Positions 23,620-32,772 of a stretch of DNA of 35,393 bases are shown one piece after another (position 1 is the stretch's first letter; each line of letters begins with the position of its first letter). Source of the DNA: an uncultured Bacilli bacterium (GTDB lineage: Bacteria > Bacillota_I > Bacilli_A > RF39 > UBA660); contig CANPZG010000013.1 in NCBI GenBank assembly GCA_947588765.1, positions 1 through 35,393 on the forward strand, given 5' to 3'. Under the pieces are notes generated by a model. It had not been told where the DNA came from. It ran no database searches and worked only from the letters and a program-made list of their open reading frames with translations. Position numbers and translations under genes: made by a program.

Positions 23620-24858
23620 ATGAATTGGAGAGAAGAAAGAACTAAAGCAAGAAATACAAATAATATTAGTAAATTTTTAAATCATCCTAACTATTTAGTT
23701 CGGGATGGCTTATTAGATAATAAAAATATTACTGATGATATTTTAGAAAAATTATCCCATGATAATAGTGTCCAAATTAGGGAAAAACTTGCTAAAAAAT
23801 ATATTGAAAGGGCTATTAAAGATTCTAATTGGCGTGTTAGATATGCGGCAATTAATGATAATCCTGAAGTGCCATATGAATTATTAAAAGACTTACTTAA
23901 TGATAAAGATTTAAGAGTAAAAAATAAGGCTCAAAGGCTTTTAGAAATTCAAAAAGATTATATATATCGAAAGGATTTTGATAATTCTATCACTATAAAG
24001 TTAGTTATTCCCGGTGGTTGTAATGCCAATTGTAATTTTTGTTATAATAAGCATACTACTAATATGCAAAAAAATTCCTCTTTATTAAAAGAGCAATGGT
24101 TAAATAATTTTTTAATTTCCCTTGAACAAATTGTTTTAAAAATTGAAGAAAGACAACCAATCTCTATTGATATAACCGGAAATGAACCAACACTTGATTC
24201 TGATTTCTTTATTAAAGTAATGCATAAATTAAGAAGTTTTTCTTTAAAGGATAAAATTAGTAGAATTACTTGTACAACCAATGGAATTGGCTTAAAGAAA
24301 GTTGCCCCATTTATGAAGGGTGTGGTAAATTATGTAAATATATCTGTACACGATTATAATCAAGAACGCAGAAATAAAACATTTAGAACATATAATCCAA
24401 CAGATGAATATTATAAAGAAGTTGTCCAAATATTATTAGATAATAATATCCATACATCAGCAGTTGCTGTTATATATAATGAAATAAATAATTTTCCTAA
24501 ATGGCGAGATGAATTTATAAAATGGGCAGAAAAAATTGGTTTTGTAAGTTTAAGATTTAGACATAATGTTTATTTTAATAATAATAATAACTTTTTAGAA
24601 TATATGAATAATACTATTAATGATAAAAATTTTTATTTAATTCAAAAAGAAAATACTCCTGATTCTAATTGGTGTCAATTAACTACTAAAAATGGATTTT
24701 TAGTCTTTTTTCTTAAAGGTGTAGTTGATACTTACAAAGTATCTCCCGGGATAGAGTTTATTGTTCATGATGATGGCAAAGCATATGTTGATTTTAATAA
24801 AAAAATACCCTTTGAAAATTATGATTTTCCTATTGGTTATGTTTTTGATAAAAAATAG
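23620..24858 (+). CDS. Radical SAM protein with N-terminal helical repeats
   Basis: The start is taken as the ATG at 23620 (GATGAGG upstream); in-frame ATGs from 23593 lie within the upstream gene. This gives 412 residues. The first ~115 are helical repeats of HEAT/leucine-rich-variant type (NPNYLVRDGLLDN-like units, HDNSVQIREKLA, DSNWRVRYAAINDNPEV, DKDLRVKNKAQ). The radical SAM domain follows with C134-x3-C138-x2-C141 for the [4Fe-4S] cluster and GNEPT (187-191) in place of GGEPT. No SPASM-type cysteine cluster is seen at the C terminus. Such enzymes cleave S-adenosylmethionine to start radical chemistry. The fusion with repeats suggests a protein or nucleic-acid substrate, and the upstream kinase-like gene is its likely partner. 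Confidence 0.8.
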   Translation: MNWREERTKARNTNNISKFLNHPNYLVRDGLLDNKNITDDILEKLSHDNSVQIREKLAKKYIERAIKDSNWRVRYAAINDNPEVPYELLKDLLNDKDLRVKNKAQRLLEIQKDYIYRKDFDNSITIKLVIPGGCNANCNFCYNKHTTNMQKNSSLLKEQWLNNFLISLEQIVLKIEERQPISIDITGNEPTLDSDFFIKVMHKLRSFSLKDKISRITCTTNGIGLKKVAPFMKGVVNYVNISVHDYNQERRNKTFRTYNPTDEYYKEVVQILLDNNIHTSAVAVIYNEINNFPKWRDEFIKWAEKIGFVSLRFRHNVYFNNNNNFLEYMNNTINDKNFYLIQKENTPDSNWCQLTTKNGFLVFFLKGVVDTYKVSPGIEFIVHDDGKAYVDFNKKIPFENYDFPIGYVFDKK

Positions 24859-24869
24859 ATTAGTTTATA

Positions 24870-24908
24870 AGTAAATTTTTAAAACAATTATTGTTTTAAA
24901 AATTTACT
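24870..24908. repeat. 39-bp nearly perfect palindrome after the radical SAM gene
   Basis: AGTAAATTTTTAAAACAAT (24870-24888) is the exact reverse complement of 24890-24908, with a single T between. It lies 11 bases after the stop codon. It can form a 19-bp hairpin but no T-run follows on the + strand. It may block transcription or protect mRNA ends, or be a protein-binding site. Confidence 0.75.
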
Positions 24909-24966
24909 GATGTCATTAAAAGGAATAATTATTCTTTATTTTATCAAAATATAAATGGTGAAGAAA

Positions 24967-26364
24967 ATGCTTTGGAAAAAATATTTAATTGATTTAACTT
25001 GTCCCTCGTTAAAAGAAAATCAAACTATTGATACTTTAATTATTGGTGGTGGGATTGCTGGTTTAAGTACTCTTTATTTTCTAAACAAATCCAATGTCTT
25101 TTTAGTAGAAGCCAAAACAGTTGGCTCGGGAGTAACTTTAGGAACAACTGGTAAAATTACTTATTTACAACAAGATATTCTTTATAAATTATTAACTAAA
25201 AATGGTAATTTAGCCATTAATTATTTAAAAAGCCAAAAAGATGCAATTAAATTAATAAAAGAAATAGTAAAACGCGAAAATATAGCTTGTGATTTAGAAC
25301 AATCTAATTCTTTATTACTTACTAACAAAGTAAATGATTTAGAGAAAATAGATAAAATATATCAATTTTTAAAATCGCAAAAAGTAAGAGTTAAATATAC
25401 CGAATATCAAAAACTATATGGGATTATGGTAAATGATACTTATACTTTTAATCCCATAAAGTTTATTAATTATTTAAAAATAAAATTACAAGATAAGATT
25501 TATGAAAATACGAAAATAGTTAATATTAAAAAGGTAAAAAAAGATTATGTTTGTGAGACAGATAAAGGATTTACCATCAAGGCTAAAAAAGTAATTATTA
25601 CGTGTCAGTATCCTTTCTTTTTAAAACCTTTATGGTTACCAGCTTCATCGACAATTGAAAAATCAAGTATTGTAGTCGTAAAAGAAAAGACTAATCCTCA
25701 TCTAAATTATATTACTTATAGTAAGCCAATTTTATCATATCGAACTTATGAAGATGGTGATAATATCTATGGAATATATTTAAGTTGTAGTCATAATCCA
25801 ACTTTTAAAGAAAATGATAAATCTAATCAAAACAAAGTTATTAAAGCTTTTAATTTAACAGAAAAAGATATTGTTTATAGTTGGACGAATATGGATATTA
25901 TGATGGGTGATAATCTTCCTTTAATCGGAAAAGTAGATAATAATTTATACATAGCAACAGGTTTTAATACTTGGGGTATGACTAATGGCGTATTAAGTGG
26001 TAAAATAATATATGAAGAAATAAATAATAACAAAGTAATGTATGATAATATTTTTAATCCGGGAAGAATCAAAAAATATCAAAAATTTTATAAAAGTTTT
26101 ACTACTAACTTAATTGCTTTTATTAAAGGAATTAAACCTAATAAAAAATGGTATGATAGTGTAATAATAAATAATAATGTAGGCATAGTTAAAGTTAAAG
26201 AAAAAAGTTATTATGTAAAAACAATATGTCCCCATTTAAAATGTCCTTTAGTATTTAATGAAGTAGATAAAACTTGGGATTGTCCTTGTCATAGTTCAAG
26301 ATTTACTTATGATGGTAAATGGTTAAAAGGACCTAGTAAAGAGAATATAACTTTAAAGAAATAA
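24967..26364 (+). CDS. FAD-dependent oxidoreductase with C-terminal Rieske domain
   Basis: The start is the ATG at 24967, behind GGTGAAG; an in-frame ATG at 24955 would overlap that site. The 465-residue protein has an N-terminal FAD-binding fold of the DAO family (TLIIGGGIAGLSTLYFL, then VEAKTVGSG and GTTGKIT). A substrate-binding middle part and a second FAD motif (YIATGFNTWGMTNG) follow. The C-terminal Rieske [2Fe-2S] domain has C421-P-H423 and C439-P-C-H442 as ligands. Two more cysteines (C426, C441) could form the Rieske disulfide. Relatives in Firmicutes are annotated FAD-dependent oxidoreductase with Rieske domain; the substrate is not known. No signal peptide is seen. Confidence 0.85.
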   Translation: MLWKKYLIDLTCPSLKENQTIDTLIIGGGIAGLSTLYFLNKSNVFLVEAKTVGSGVTLGTTGKITYLQQDILYKLLTKNGNLAINYLKSQKDAIKLIKEIVKRENIACDLEQSNSLLLTNKVNDLEKIDKIYQFLKSQKVRVKYTEYQKLYGIMVNDTYTFNPIKFINYLKIKLQDKIYENTKIVNIKKVKKDYVCETDKGFTIKAKKVIITCQYPFFLKPLWLPASSTIEKSSIVVVKEKTNPHLNYITYSKPILSYRTYEDGDNIYGIYLSCSHNPTFKENDKSNQNKVIKAFNLTEKDIVYSWTNMDIMMGDNLPLIGKVDNNLYIATGFNTWGMTNGVLSGKIIYEEINNNKVMYDNIFNPGRIKKYQKFYKSFTTNLIAFIKGIKPNKKWYDSVIINNNVGIVKVKEKSYYVKTICPHLKCPLVFNEVDKTWDCPCHSSRFTYDGKWLKGPSKENITLKK

Positions 26365-26374
26365 AAATAAATGT

Positions 26375-26380
26375 TATAAT
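26375..26380 (+). promoter_or_regulatory. Extended -10 promoter of the MBL lipoprotein operon
   Basis: TGTTATAAT (26372-26380) is an extended -10; TTTAAA at 26352-26357 with a 17-base spacer is a possible -35. AGGAG precedes the ATG. Confidence 0.55.
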
Positions 26381-26397
26381 CCTTTTAGGAGTAACAT

Positions 26398-27252
26398 ATG
26401 AAAAGATTAAAAATATTATTTTTACCTTTGATTATTATATTTTTAACTGGTTGTAACTGGAATTTTTATCTTGATAAACCTTTACCAGCAGTTACTGTTA
26501 ACAATGATTTAAAAGTTCATTATTTAGATGTTGGGGAAGCTGATAGTATTTTTATTGAATTACCTAATGGCGAAACCATGTTAATAGATGCAGGTGAGGC
26601 TCAAGATGAAGAAAAAATTGCTGATTATATTGAAAATTTAAATTATGATACAATAAATTATGTTATCGGTACTCATCCTCATGCTGATCATATTGGAGGT
26701 CTTGCTTATATTATTAAAAACTTTGATGTTAAAAATATTTATATGCCTAAAGTAGCGGCGAATACTAAAACTTATGAAAATTTACTTAAGACTATAAAGA
26801 GTAAAAGTTTATCAATAACAGTTGCCGAAAAGGATAAAAAAATTATTAATACGGAAAATTTAAAAGCTTATTTTTTAGCTCCCGAGAATAAAAAATATGA
26901 TGAATTAAATAATTATTCAGCAATATTAAAAATAGTTTTTCAAGATAAAAGTTTCTTATTCATGGGTGATAGCGAAGCATACGTAGAAAAAACTTTGACG
27001 GATGTTTCGGCGGATGTAATTAAAGTAGGTCATCATGGCTCTAATACTTCATCTAGTACGAGTTTTATTAAAAAAGTAAATCCAGAGATAGCCGTAATTT
27101 CGGTGGGCGAAAATAATAAATATGATCATCCGGATAAAGACGTAATAAAAGCTTACGAAAAATTAGGCACTAAAATATATCGTACTGATTTAAATGGCAA
27201 TATTGTAATAAGTACGGATGGCGAAAATTTAGATGTGGAGGTGGAAAAATGA
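26398..27252 (+). CDS. ComEC-like MBL-fold lipoprotein
   Basis: The 284-residue protein has a signal peptide with lipobox FLTGC (C19 lipidated) and a metallo-beta-lactamase fold of the ComEC/Rec2 type. VHYLDVGEADS is the usual first strand, H93-P-H95-A-D97-H98 is the metal-binding HxHxDH, and MGDSE, VGHHGS and KYDHPD supply the other ligands. Such stand-alone domains are thought to hydrolyse phosphodiester or related bonds outside the membrane, possibly extracellular DNA. The next gene, a DUF3006 protein, overlaps the end by four bases (ATGA), a recurrent pairing. Lgt, encoded later in the window, would lipidate it. Confidence 0.88.
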   Translation: MKRLKILFLPLIIIFLTGCNWNFYLDKPLPAVTVNNDLKVHYLDVGEADSIFIELPNGETMLIDAGEAQDEEKIADYIENLNYDTINYVIGTHPHADHIGGLAYIIKNFDVKNIYMPKVAANTKTYENLLKTIKSKSLSITVAEKDKKIINTENLKAYFLAPENKKYDELNNYSAILKIVFQDKSFLFMGDSEAYVEKTLTDVSADVIKVGHHGSNTSSSTSFIKKVNPEIAVISVGENNKYDHPDKDVIKAYEKLGTKIYRTDLNGNIVISTDGENLDVEVEK

Positions 27253-27446
27253 AATTTACAATAGATCGAATTGAAAAAGATATTGCGATAGTTGAATGTG
27301 AAGATAATACTTTTAAAGAAATCCCTATAAGTTTACTTAAAGATGCTCATGAAGGTGATGTCTATAAAATAATTAAAGATGAAAATGAAACCAAAAAACG
27401 GAAAGAAAATATTAAACAAATGATGGATGATTTATTTAAAGATTAA
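27249..27446 (+). CDS. DUF3006 protein
   Basis: This small soluble protein of 65 residues starts FTIDRIEKDIAIVECED, then IPISLLKDAHEGDVYKI, the beta-barrel pattern of DUF3006, and ends in a charged helix. DUF3006 genes are regularly found directly after ComEC-like MBL genes, as here, but their role is unknown. The start codon overlaps the stop of the upstream gene, so the two are coupled. Confidence 0.85.
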   Translation: MKFTIDRIEKDIAIVECEDNTFKEIPISLLKDAHEGDVYKIIKDENETKKRKENIKQMMDDLFKD

Positions 27447-27449
27447 ATT

Positions 27450-27482
27450 AGTTAAAAAAAGTTGCAATTTTTTAACTTTTTT
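27450..27482 (+). terminator. Intrinsic terminator after the MBL/DUF3006 pair
   Basis: AGTTAAAAAA (27450-27459) pairs with TTTTTTAACT (27468-27477) around an eight-base loop and is followed by a T tract. Confidence 0.78.
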
Positions 27483-27557
27483 CTTATACTAAATCATGAA
27501 AAAAGTTTAAATTAGTGAAAATGAGATAAATTAGTAATATTAAAGGAAGTGTTTTTC

Positions 27558-30356
27558 ATGGATAAGATAATTATTAAAGGTGCTAGAGAAAATAATTTAA
27601 AAAATATTGATTTAGAATTACCTAAAAATAAATTAATTGTTATGACTGGTGTCTCTGGTAGTGGCAAAAGTAGTTTAGCTTTTGATACGATATATGCGGA
27701 AGGTCAAAGAAGATATGTGGAAAGTCTATCAGCTTATGCGCGTCAATTTATTGGGGTATCCGAAAAACCAGATGTTGATTCCATCGAAGGCTTAAGTCCA
27801 AGTATTTCCATAGATCAAAAATCAACTAATAAAAACCCGCGGTCAACAGTAGGAACAATCACGGAAATTTATGATTACCTAAGACTTTTATTTGCCCGTA
27901 TTGGAGTACCTTATTGCCCTAATCATCATATTCCAATAAAAAGTCAAAGTATTGAAGAAATGACTAATAAGGTTATGGAATTAAAGGATAAAACCATTAC
28001 AATTATGGCACCTATTGTCCATGGGGAAAAAGGAACGCATAAAGATTTAATTGCTAATTTACAAAAAGAAGGTTTTACCAAACTTAGAGTTAATGGTGAA
28101 ATTATTAAGATAAGTGAGGTTGAAGGTTTAGAAAAAAATATTAAAGATAATATTGATTTAATTATTGATAAAATTACCGTTAGTGAAGAAGAGCGAACCA
28201 GAATATTTGAAGCTATTGAAGAAAGTACTAAAAGAGCTGATGGTAAAGTCGTTATTAGTTATGATGAAGACGAACTATTAATGAGTGAAAAATATGCTTG
28301 TTTAAAATGTAATTATTCTATTCCCGAATTGGAACCAAGATTATTTTCTTTTAATGCGCCTTATGGGGCTTGTCCTGAATGTAAGGGTCTAGGAACCAAA
28401 TTAAAAATAAGTGAAGAATTATTAATACCGGATCGTAATAAATCAATATTAGATGGAGCTATATCCGCTTTAAGTTTAGATAGTACAACTTATTATACCC
28501 AAGTAGAAACGGTATGTAAGCATTATAAAATAGATATGAATGCTCCTTTAAAAGATATTCCACGAAAGAAACTAAATTATTTATTATATGGAACTGATGA
28601 TGTTTTAGAATTTAATTATGTTTCTAAAAATGGTAATACGCGTAATACAACTAATACTTATGAAGGAATAATTAATGCTTTAGAAAGAAGATATATTGAA
28701 ACTAAAAGTAGTTGGATTAGAGAATGGCTAGATAATTATATCGTGGAAATGCCTTGTCCTGTTTGTAATGGAAAAAGATTACAAGAATCAGTTTTATCTA
28801 TTTATATTAATAAAAAGAATATTTTTGATTTAACCGATATGTCAATTAAAGACTTACATGAATTTATTTGTAATTTAAAATTAGATGAAGAAGAAGCTAA
28901 AGTTAGTGAACTTATCATTAAAGAAATTAAATCAAGATTAGAGTTTTTAATTAATGTTGGTTTGTCTTATCTTACTTTAACGAGAAGTGCTGGAACATTA
29001 TCTGGAGGAGAAGCTCAAAGAATAAGACTAGCGACGCAAATAGGCAGTAAATTATCGGGAGTATTGTATGTTTTAGATGAACCAAGTATTGGCTTGCATC
29101 AAAAAGATAATGAAAGACTAATCAATAGTTTAAAAGAAATGCGCGATTTAGGTAATACTTTAATTGTTGTCGAACATGATACCGATACCATGTTAGCCGC
29201 TGATTATCTCGTTGATATAGGACCAGGTGCTGGTGAATATGGGGGAGAAGTTATGGCCTATGGGACACCGGAAGATGTTATGAACAATCCTAAAAGTCTA
29301 ACGGGTAAATATCTAAGAGGAGAAGAGACAATCGAAGTCCCAAAGAAAAGAAGAAAAGGTAATGGTAAAAAAATTACCATCAAAGGAGCTTGTGAAAATA
29401 ACTTAAAAAATATTAATGTTGATATCCCTTTAGGTAAATTTGTCGTTGTTACTGGTGTATCTGGTTCTGGTAAATCAACTTTAATAAATGAAATTTTATA
29501 TAAAACTGTAGCTAAGAACTTGTATCGTTCCAAAGAAATACCTGGTAAATGTAAATCGGTAACTGGTTTAAATAATATTGATAAAGTTATTCAAATAACT
29601 CAAGATGCGATTGGCAGAACGCCAAGAAGTAACCCGGCAACTTATGTTGGAGTCTTTGATGATATTAGAGATATATTTGCCCAAACTAAAGAAGCTAAAT
29701 TAAGAGGCTATGACAAGGGAAGATTTTCATTTAATGTTAAAGGGGGAAGATGTGAAGCTTGTTGGGGTGATGGAGTTAAAAGAATTGAAATGCACTTTTT
29801 AGCCGATGTCTACGTTCCTTGTGAAGTATGTGGAGGTAAACGTTATAATAAAGAAACTCTCCAAATTAAATTTAAAGGTAAAAACATTAGTGAAGTTTTA
29901 GATATGCGCGTTAGTGAAGCTATCAAATTCTTTGAAAATGTTCCTAAAATCTATAATAAATTAAAAGTTATGATGGATGTTGGTTTATCTTATATTAAAT
30001 TAGGCCAAACAGCACCAACATTATCTGGTGGCGAAGCTGGAAGAGTTAAACTATCTAAAGAACTTCAAAAGAAAGCCACGGGTAAATCATTATTTATTTT
30101 AGATGAACCAACGACTGGGTTACATATTGATGATATTAAAAAATTAATTGCTATTTTAAATCGCATAGTTGATAATGGTGATACCGTTTTAGTAATCGAA
30201 CATAATCTTGATGTTATTAAAGTAGCTGACCATATCATTGATTTAGGTCCTGATGGTGGTGAAGGCGGAGGCGATGTAGTTGCTACTGGTACTCCTGAAG
30301 AAATAGCCAAACATCCAACATCTTATACTGGCGAATTTTTACGAAAAATACTTTAA
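27558..30356 (+). CDS. uvrA: UvrABC excision repair subunit A
   Basis: The start is the ATG at 27558, behind AAAGGAAG; a GTG three codons earlier is unlikely. UvrA, 932 residues, finds bulky DNA lesions and loads UvrB in nucleotide excision repair. It has two ABC ATPase modules: Walker A at 31-39 (GVSGSGKSS) and 633-641 (GVSGSGKST), LSGGEAQRI and LSGGEAGRV signatures, and VLDEPSIGLH and ILDEPTTGLH Walker B motifs. Zinc modules are seen at C248/C251...C272/C275, CPVCNGKR near 400, and CEAC...CEVC near 740-760. The length is normal. UvrB is not in the window, and a terminator overlaps the stop codon. Confidence 0.98.
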   Translation: MDKIIIKGARENNLKNIDLELPKNKLIVMTGVSGSGKSSLAFDTIYAEGQRRYVESLSAYARQFIGVSEKPDVDSIEGLSPSISIDQKSTNKNPRSTVGTITEIYDYLRLLFARIGVPYCPNHHIPIKSQSIEEMTNKVMELKDKTITIMAPIVHGEKGTHKDLIANLQKEGFTKLRVNGEIIKISEVEGLEKNIKDNIDLIIDKITVSEEERTRIFEAIEESTKRADGKVVISYDEDELLMSEKYACLKCNYSIPELEPRLFSFNAPYGACPECKGLGTKLKISEELLIPDRNKSILDGAISALSLDSTTYYTQVETVCKHYKIDMNAPLKDIPRKKLNYLLYGTDDVLEFNYVSKNGNTRNTTNTYEGIINALERRYIETKSSWIREWLDNYIVEMPCPVCNGKRLQESVLSIYINKKNIFDLTDMSIKDLHEFICNLKLDEEEAKVSELIIKEIKSRLEFLINVGLSYLTLTRSAGTLSGGEAQRIRLATQIGSKLSGVLYVLDEPSIGLHQKDNERLINSLKEMRDLGNTLIVVEHDTDTMLAADYLVDIGPGAGEYGGEVMAYGTPEDVMNNPKSLTGKYLRGEETIEVPKKRRKGNGKKITIKGACENNLKNINVDIPLGKFVVVTGVSGSGKSTLINEILYKTVAKNLYRSKEIPGKCKSVTGLNNIDKVIQITQDAIGRTPRSNPATYVGVFDDIRDIFAQTKEAKLRGYDKGRFSFNVKGGRCEACWGDGVKRIEMHFLADVYVPCEVCGGKRYNKETLQIKFKGKNISEVLDMRVSEAIKFFENVPKIYNKLKVMMDVGLSYIKLGQTAPTLSGGEAGRVKLSKELQKKATGKSLFILDEPTTGLHIDDIKKLIAILNRIVDNGDTVLVIEHNLDVIKVADHIIDLGPDGGEGGGDVVATGTPEEIAKHPTSYTGEFLRKIL

Positions 30357-30372
30357 TTTAAAGTATTTTTTT
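30345..30372 (+). terminator. Intrinsic terminator overlapping the uvrA stop codon
   Basis: AAAATACTTTAA (30345-30356) pairs with TTAAAGTATTTT (30358-30369), followed by T residues. Confidence 0.78.
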
Positions 30373-30398
30373 GTTATTATAAATATAGGGTAGATAGT

Positions 30399-31637
30399 AT
30401 GGAAACAAATACATTTTATAATGATGCAATGAAAATTATACTAGAAATAAAGAAAAATAGTAGATGTCCTAATTGTGGGGGAAGTTTCCATAATAGTACG
30501 TGTATTTATTGTAATAGTCTTAATCCTTTACTAGAAGAAAAAATAAAACAACTAAAAAATATAACTGATGAAGTAATAAAAAACATAAATCCAACTGATG
30601 AAAAATTTAATATTTTTTTAAGCGCTTTATATTCTTTAAATAATATTGATTTTATTAATGAATTACTAACTAAATATGATTATTTTTCTAAAATGGATAA
30701 ATTATATAAAGATATCACAGATAGAATAATTAAAGATGAAAAGATAACTAAAGAAGAAATACCATATGTAGAAGGTATTATATTACGAAATGATATAAAT
30801 GAAGCCAATAAAGGAACTACTAATTATATTGCTAATTATTTTATTAAAGCTATCCTTTATAATAATTTAAATCATGAGGCAACACCAATTATTAGTTATG
30901 AAATATTTGAAGAAATGATTAAAAATTATACTACTAATATTATGAAAAATACTTATGGCTATCCATCTAGTACATGTGAAATATTACCAAGTGAAGAATA
31001 TAAAAGAATAGATGAAGATTCTTTAGTTCTAGGAGACAACATTGCTAATACCGTAAGATTTAATGAAGATATAATTAAAGCTTTATATTACTATGGTAAT
31101 ACGGAATTTATTGAAGTTTTTAATCATGAATTAAGACATTCTTATCAATATAAAGAAGTTTTTTCAGGTAACGAAGTAAGTTTATTAGGGATGATAGCTA
31201 CAAAAGATAAAATATTAAGAGACATGTTACCTAATTATTATCAAGAAAACTATAAAGCAATTAGTTATGAAAAAGATGCTTTTGCTATTGGTATTCAATC
31301 AAGATTAATGGCTTTAGAAATTTTTGGATTGGAGGCTATTAATAAACATGAACAAATGCAAGAAGTAGCTAAATATCAAAATAGTTTATTTGATACTAAA
31401 AGAGTAGATAATGGAGTAGATATCGAATTAGATGAATTATTTAATAAAACAATTATTAATAATCCAACTATTTTAAAAAGATATCCCCAATTAAATTATT
31501 TATATAAATTAGATAATAATGAAGTTATTCCAAAAACAATAGAAGAATTAAAAGAAGATTATGAACATTTAGATCAAAGTAATATTACCGAAGGAATAGC
31601 ATCTTTATATGAAGAATATTTACAAAGAAATCGTTAA
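30399..31637 (+). CDS. Putative zinc metallopeptidase with N-terminal zinc ribbon
   Basis: The 412-residue protein opens with a zinc ribbon (CPNCGG at about 23-28 and CIYC at about 35-38). It carries a zincin motif H243-E-L-R-H247 in a helix (VFNHELRHSYQY), with YEKDAF around residues 290-295 supplying a possible third metal ligand (E291 or D293). No signal peptide or membrane segment is seen, so it acts in the cytoplasm. The rest is helical and not recognised. It lies between uvrA, after a terminator, and lgt. The peptidase call rests on the HExxH motif in a suitable helix; the substrate is unknown. Confidence 0.65.
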   Translation: METNTFYNDAMKIILEIKKNSRCPNCGGSFHNSTCIYCNSLNPLLEEKIKQLKNITDEVIKNINPTDEKFNIFLSALYSLNNIDFINELLTKYDYFSKMDKLYKDITDRIIKDEKITKEEIPYVEGIILRNDINEANKGTTNYIANYFIKAILYNNLNHEATPIISYEIFEEMIKNYTTNIMKNTYGYPSSTCEILPSEEYKRIDEDSLVLGDNIANTVRFNEDIIKALYYYGNTEFIEVFNHELRHSYQYKEVFSGNEVSLLGMIATKDKILRDMLPNYYQENYKAISYEKDAFAIGIQSRLMALEIFGLEAINKHEQMQEVAKYQNSLFDTKRVDNGVDIELDELFNKTIINNPTILKRYPQLNYLYKLDNNEVIPKTIEELKEDYEHLDQSNITEGIASLYEEYLQRNR

Positions 31638-31665
31638 AAATATTTTATATAATTTAAATTAATGA

Positions 31666-31671
31666 TATACT
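31666..31671 (+). promoter_or_regulatory. Extended -10 promoter of lgt
   Basis: TGATATACT (31663-31671) is an extended -10 element; AAGGAG and the ATG follow at 31692. Confidence 0.5.
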
Positions 31672-31691
31672 ATATAAGGAGATGAAAATAA

Positions 31692-32501
31692 ATGAGTGAT
31701 ACAATGTTTACAATAGCGGGTATTAGTATTAAATGGTATTCAGTTCTTATTTTAGTAGGAGCAATACTTGCCATAATTTTAGCTTTAAGAGAAGGCCAAA
31801 GATATAAATATTCTAAAGATTATATTTTTAATATGATGTTTTGGGCTATTATTTTTGGTGTTATTGGTGCAAGATTATATTATGTTTTATTTAATTTAAA
31901 TTTATATCATAATTTCTGGGATATATTTAAAGTATGGGAAGGTGGACTTGCCATTCATGGAGGAATCATCTTTGGTTTAATAACAATTATTATTTATTGT
32001 AAAAGATATCATGTTAGTACTTTAAGAATGACGGATTTTGTAGTTCCTGGTTTAATTTTAGCTCAAGCTATAGGTAGATGGGGAAACTTCTTTAATGGTG
32101 AAGCTCATGGTGCAGCAACAACAATTGCGGAATTACAACATATGCATATTCCAGATTTTATCATTAATGGGATGAATATTGGAGGTATCTATTATCAACC
32201 AACATTTCTTTATGAATCATTATGGTGCTTATTAGGATTTTTAATAATTTTAGTTATAAGAAGATTAAAATATACTAAAGTAGGACAACCTACAGCTTTC
32301 TATTTAATGTGGTATAGTGTTGGTCGCTTTGTTATTGAAGGAATGAGGACTGATTCATTAATGCTTGGAGGCTTTAGAATGGCTCAAATAATGTCAGTGG
32401 TTTTATTCTTACTTGGTTTAATTATCTTTATGATTACGACAAGACGAGGACGATTTGAAAATCTATATAATAAAGATGCAGAACAACAAATTAACTTTTA
32501 A
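31692..32501 (+). CDS. lgt: Prolipoprotein diacylglyceryl transferase
   Basis: Lgt moves diacylglycerol from phosphatidylglycerol to the lipobox cysteine of prolipoproteins in the membrane. The 269-residue protein has about seven membrane helices and the family signatures: an H89-G-G91 motif, GRWGNFFNGE at 128-137 (the Lgt signature with R129, N132 and E137), and YQPTFLYES. The C-terminal VIEGMRTDSL helix follows. The ATG at 31692 has AAGGAGATG upstream. It would process the lipoproteins encoded at 13017 and 26398. It converges with the XRE gene, with a shared hairpin between them. Confidence 0.96.
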   Translation: MSDTMFTIAGISIKWYSVLILVGAILAIILALREGQRYKYSKDYIFNMMFWAIIFGVIGARLYYVLFNLNLYHNFWDIFKVWEGGLAIHGGIIFGLITIIIYCKRYHVSTLRMTDFVVPGLILAQAIGRWGNFFNGEAHGAATTIAELQHMHIPDFIINGMNIGGIYYQPTFLYESLWCLLGFLIILVIRRLKYTKVGQPTAFYLMWYSVGRFVIEGMRTDSLMLGGFRMAQIMSVVLFLLGLIIFMITTRRGRFENLYNKDAEQQINF

Positions 32502-32534
32502 AAAAAGAACATCAACCAGTTGGTTGGTGTTCTT
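32499..32534 (-). terminator. Hairpin terminator of the XRE gene, shared with lgt
   Basis: 32505-32518 and 32521-32534 form a 14-bp stem with one G-U pair. On the minus strand it is followed by a U-run (A residues at 32500-32506), so it mainly stops the XRE transcript. It overlaps the end of that coding region and follows the lgt stop directly. Confidence 0.8.
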
Positions 32535-32754
32535 CCATTATAGACTTAGCTAAAGGTTTCTTTATATCAGTTCGATATAGTATATAATCAATATTAGTTT
32601 TATAGTAATTTGCTAATTTTATTAAGATATCTTCGGTTAACATAGTTTGTCCTGTTTCAAGATAACTATAGTTTCTTTGTGTTATTCCTAATTTTTTCGC
32701 AATATCCTTTTGTAATAAATCATTATCTTCCCTTAATTCTTTTAATCTATTCAT
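32512..32754 (-). CDS. XRE-family (Cro/C1-type) DNA-binding protein
   Basis: The start is the ATG at 32754 (minus strand), behind GGGTGA; a GTG at 32763 overlaps that site. The 80-residue protein is a single lambda-repressor-like helix-turn-helix: LKELREDNDLLQKDIAKKLG, then ITQRNYSYLETGQ as recognition region, and KLANYYKTNIDYIL as the closing helices. It is transcribed away from the large surface-protein gene. The space between them holds two repeated operator-like sites over the surface-gene promoter. It therefore probably represses or switches that gene, and maybe itself. Confidence 0.88.
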   Translation of the reverse strand: MNRLKELREDNDLLQKDIAKKLGITQRNYSYLETGQTMLTEDILIKLANYYKTNIDYILYRTDIKKPLAKSIMEEHQPTG

Positions 32755-32772
32755 ATTATTCACCCAAGATTA

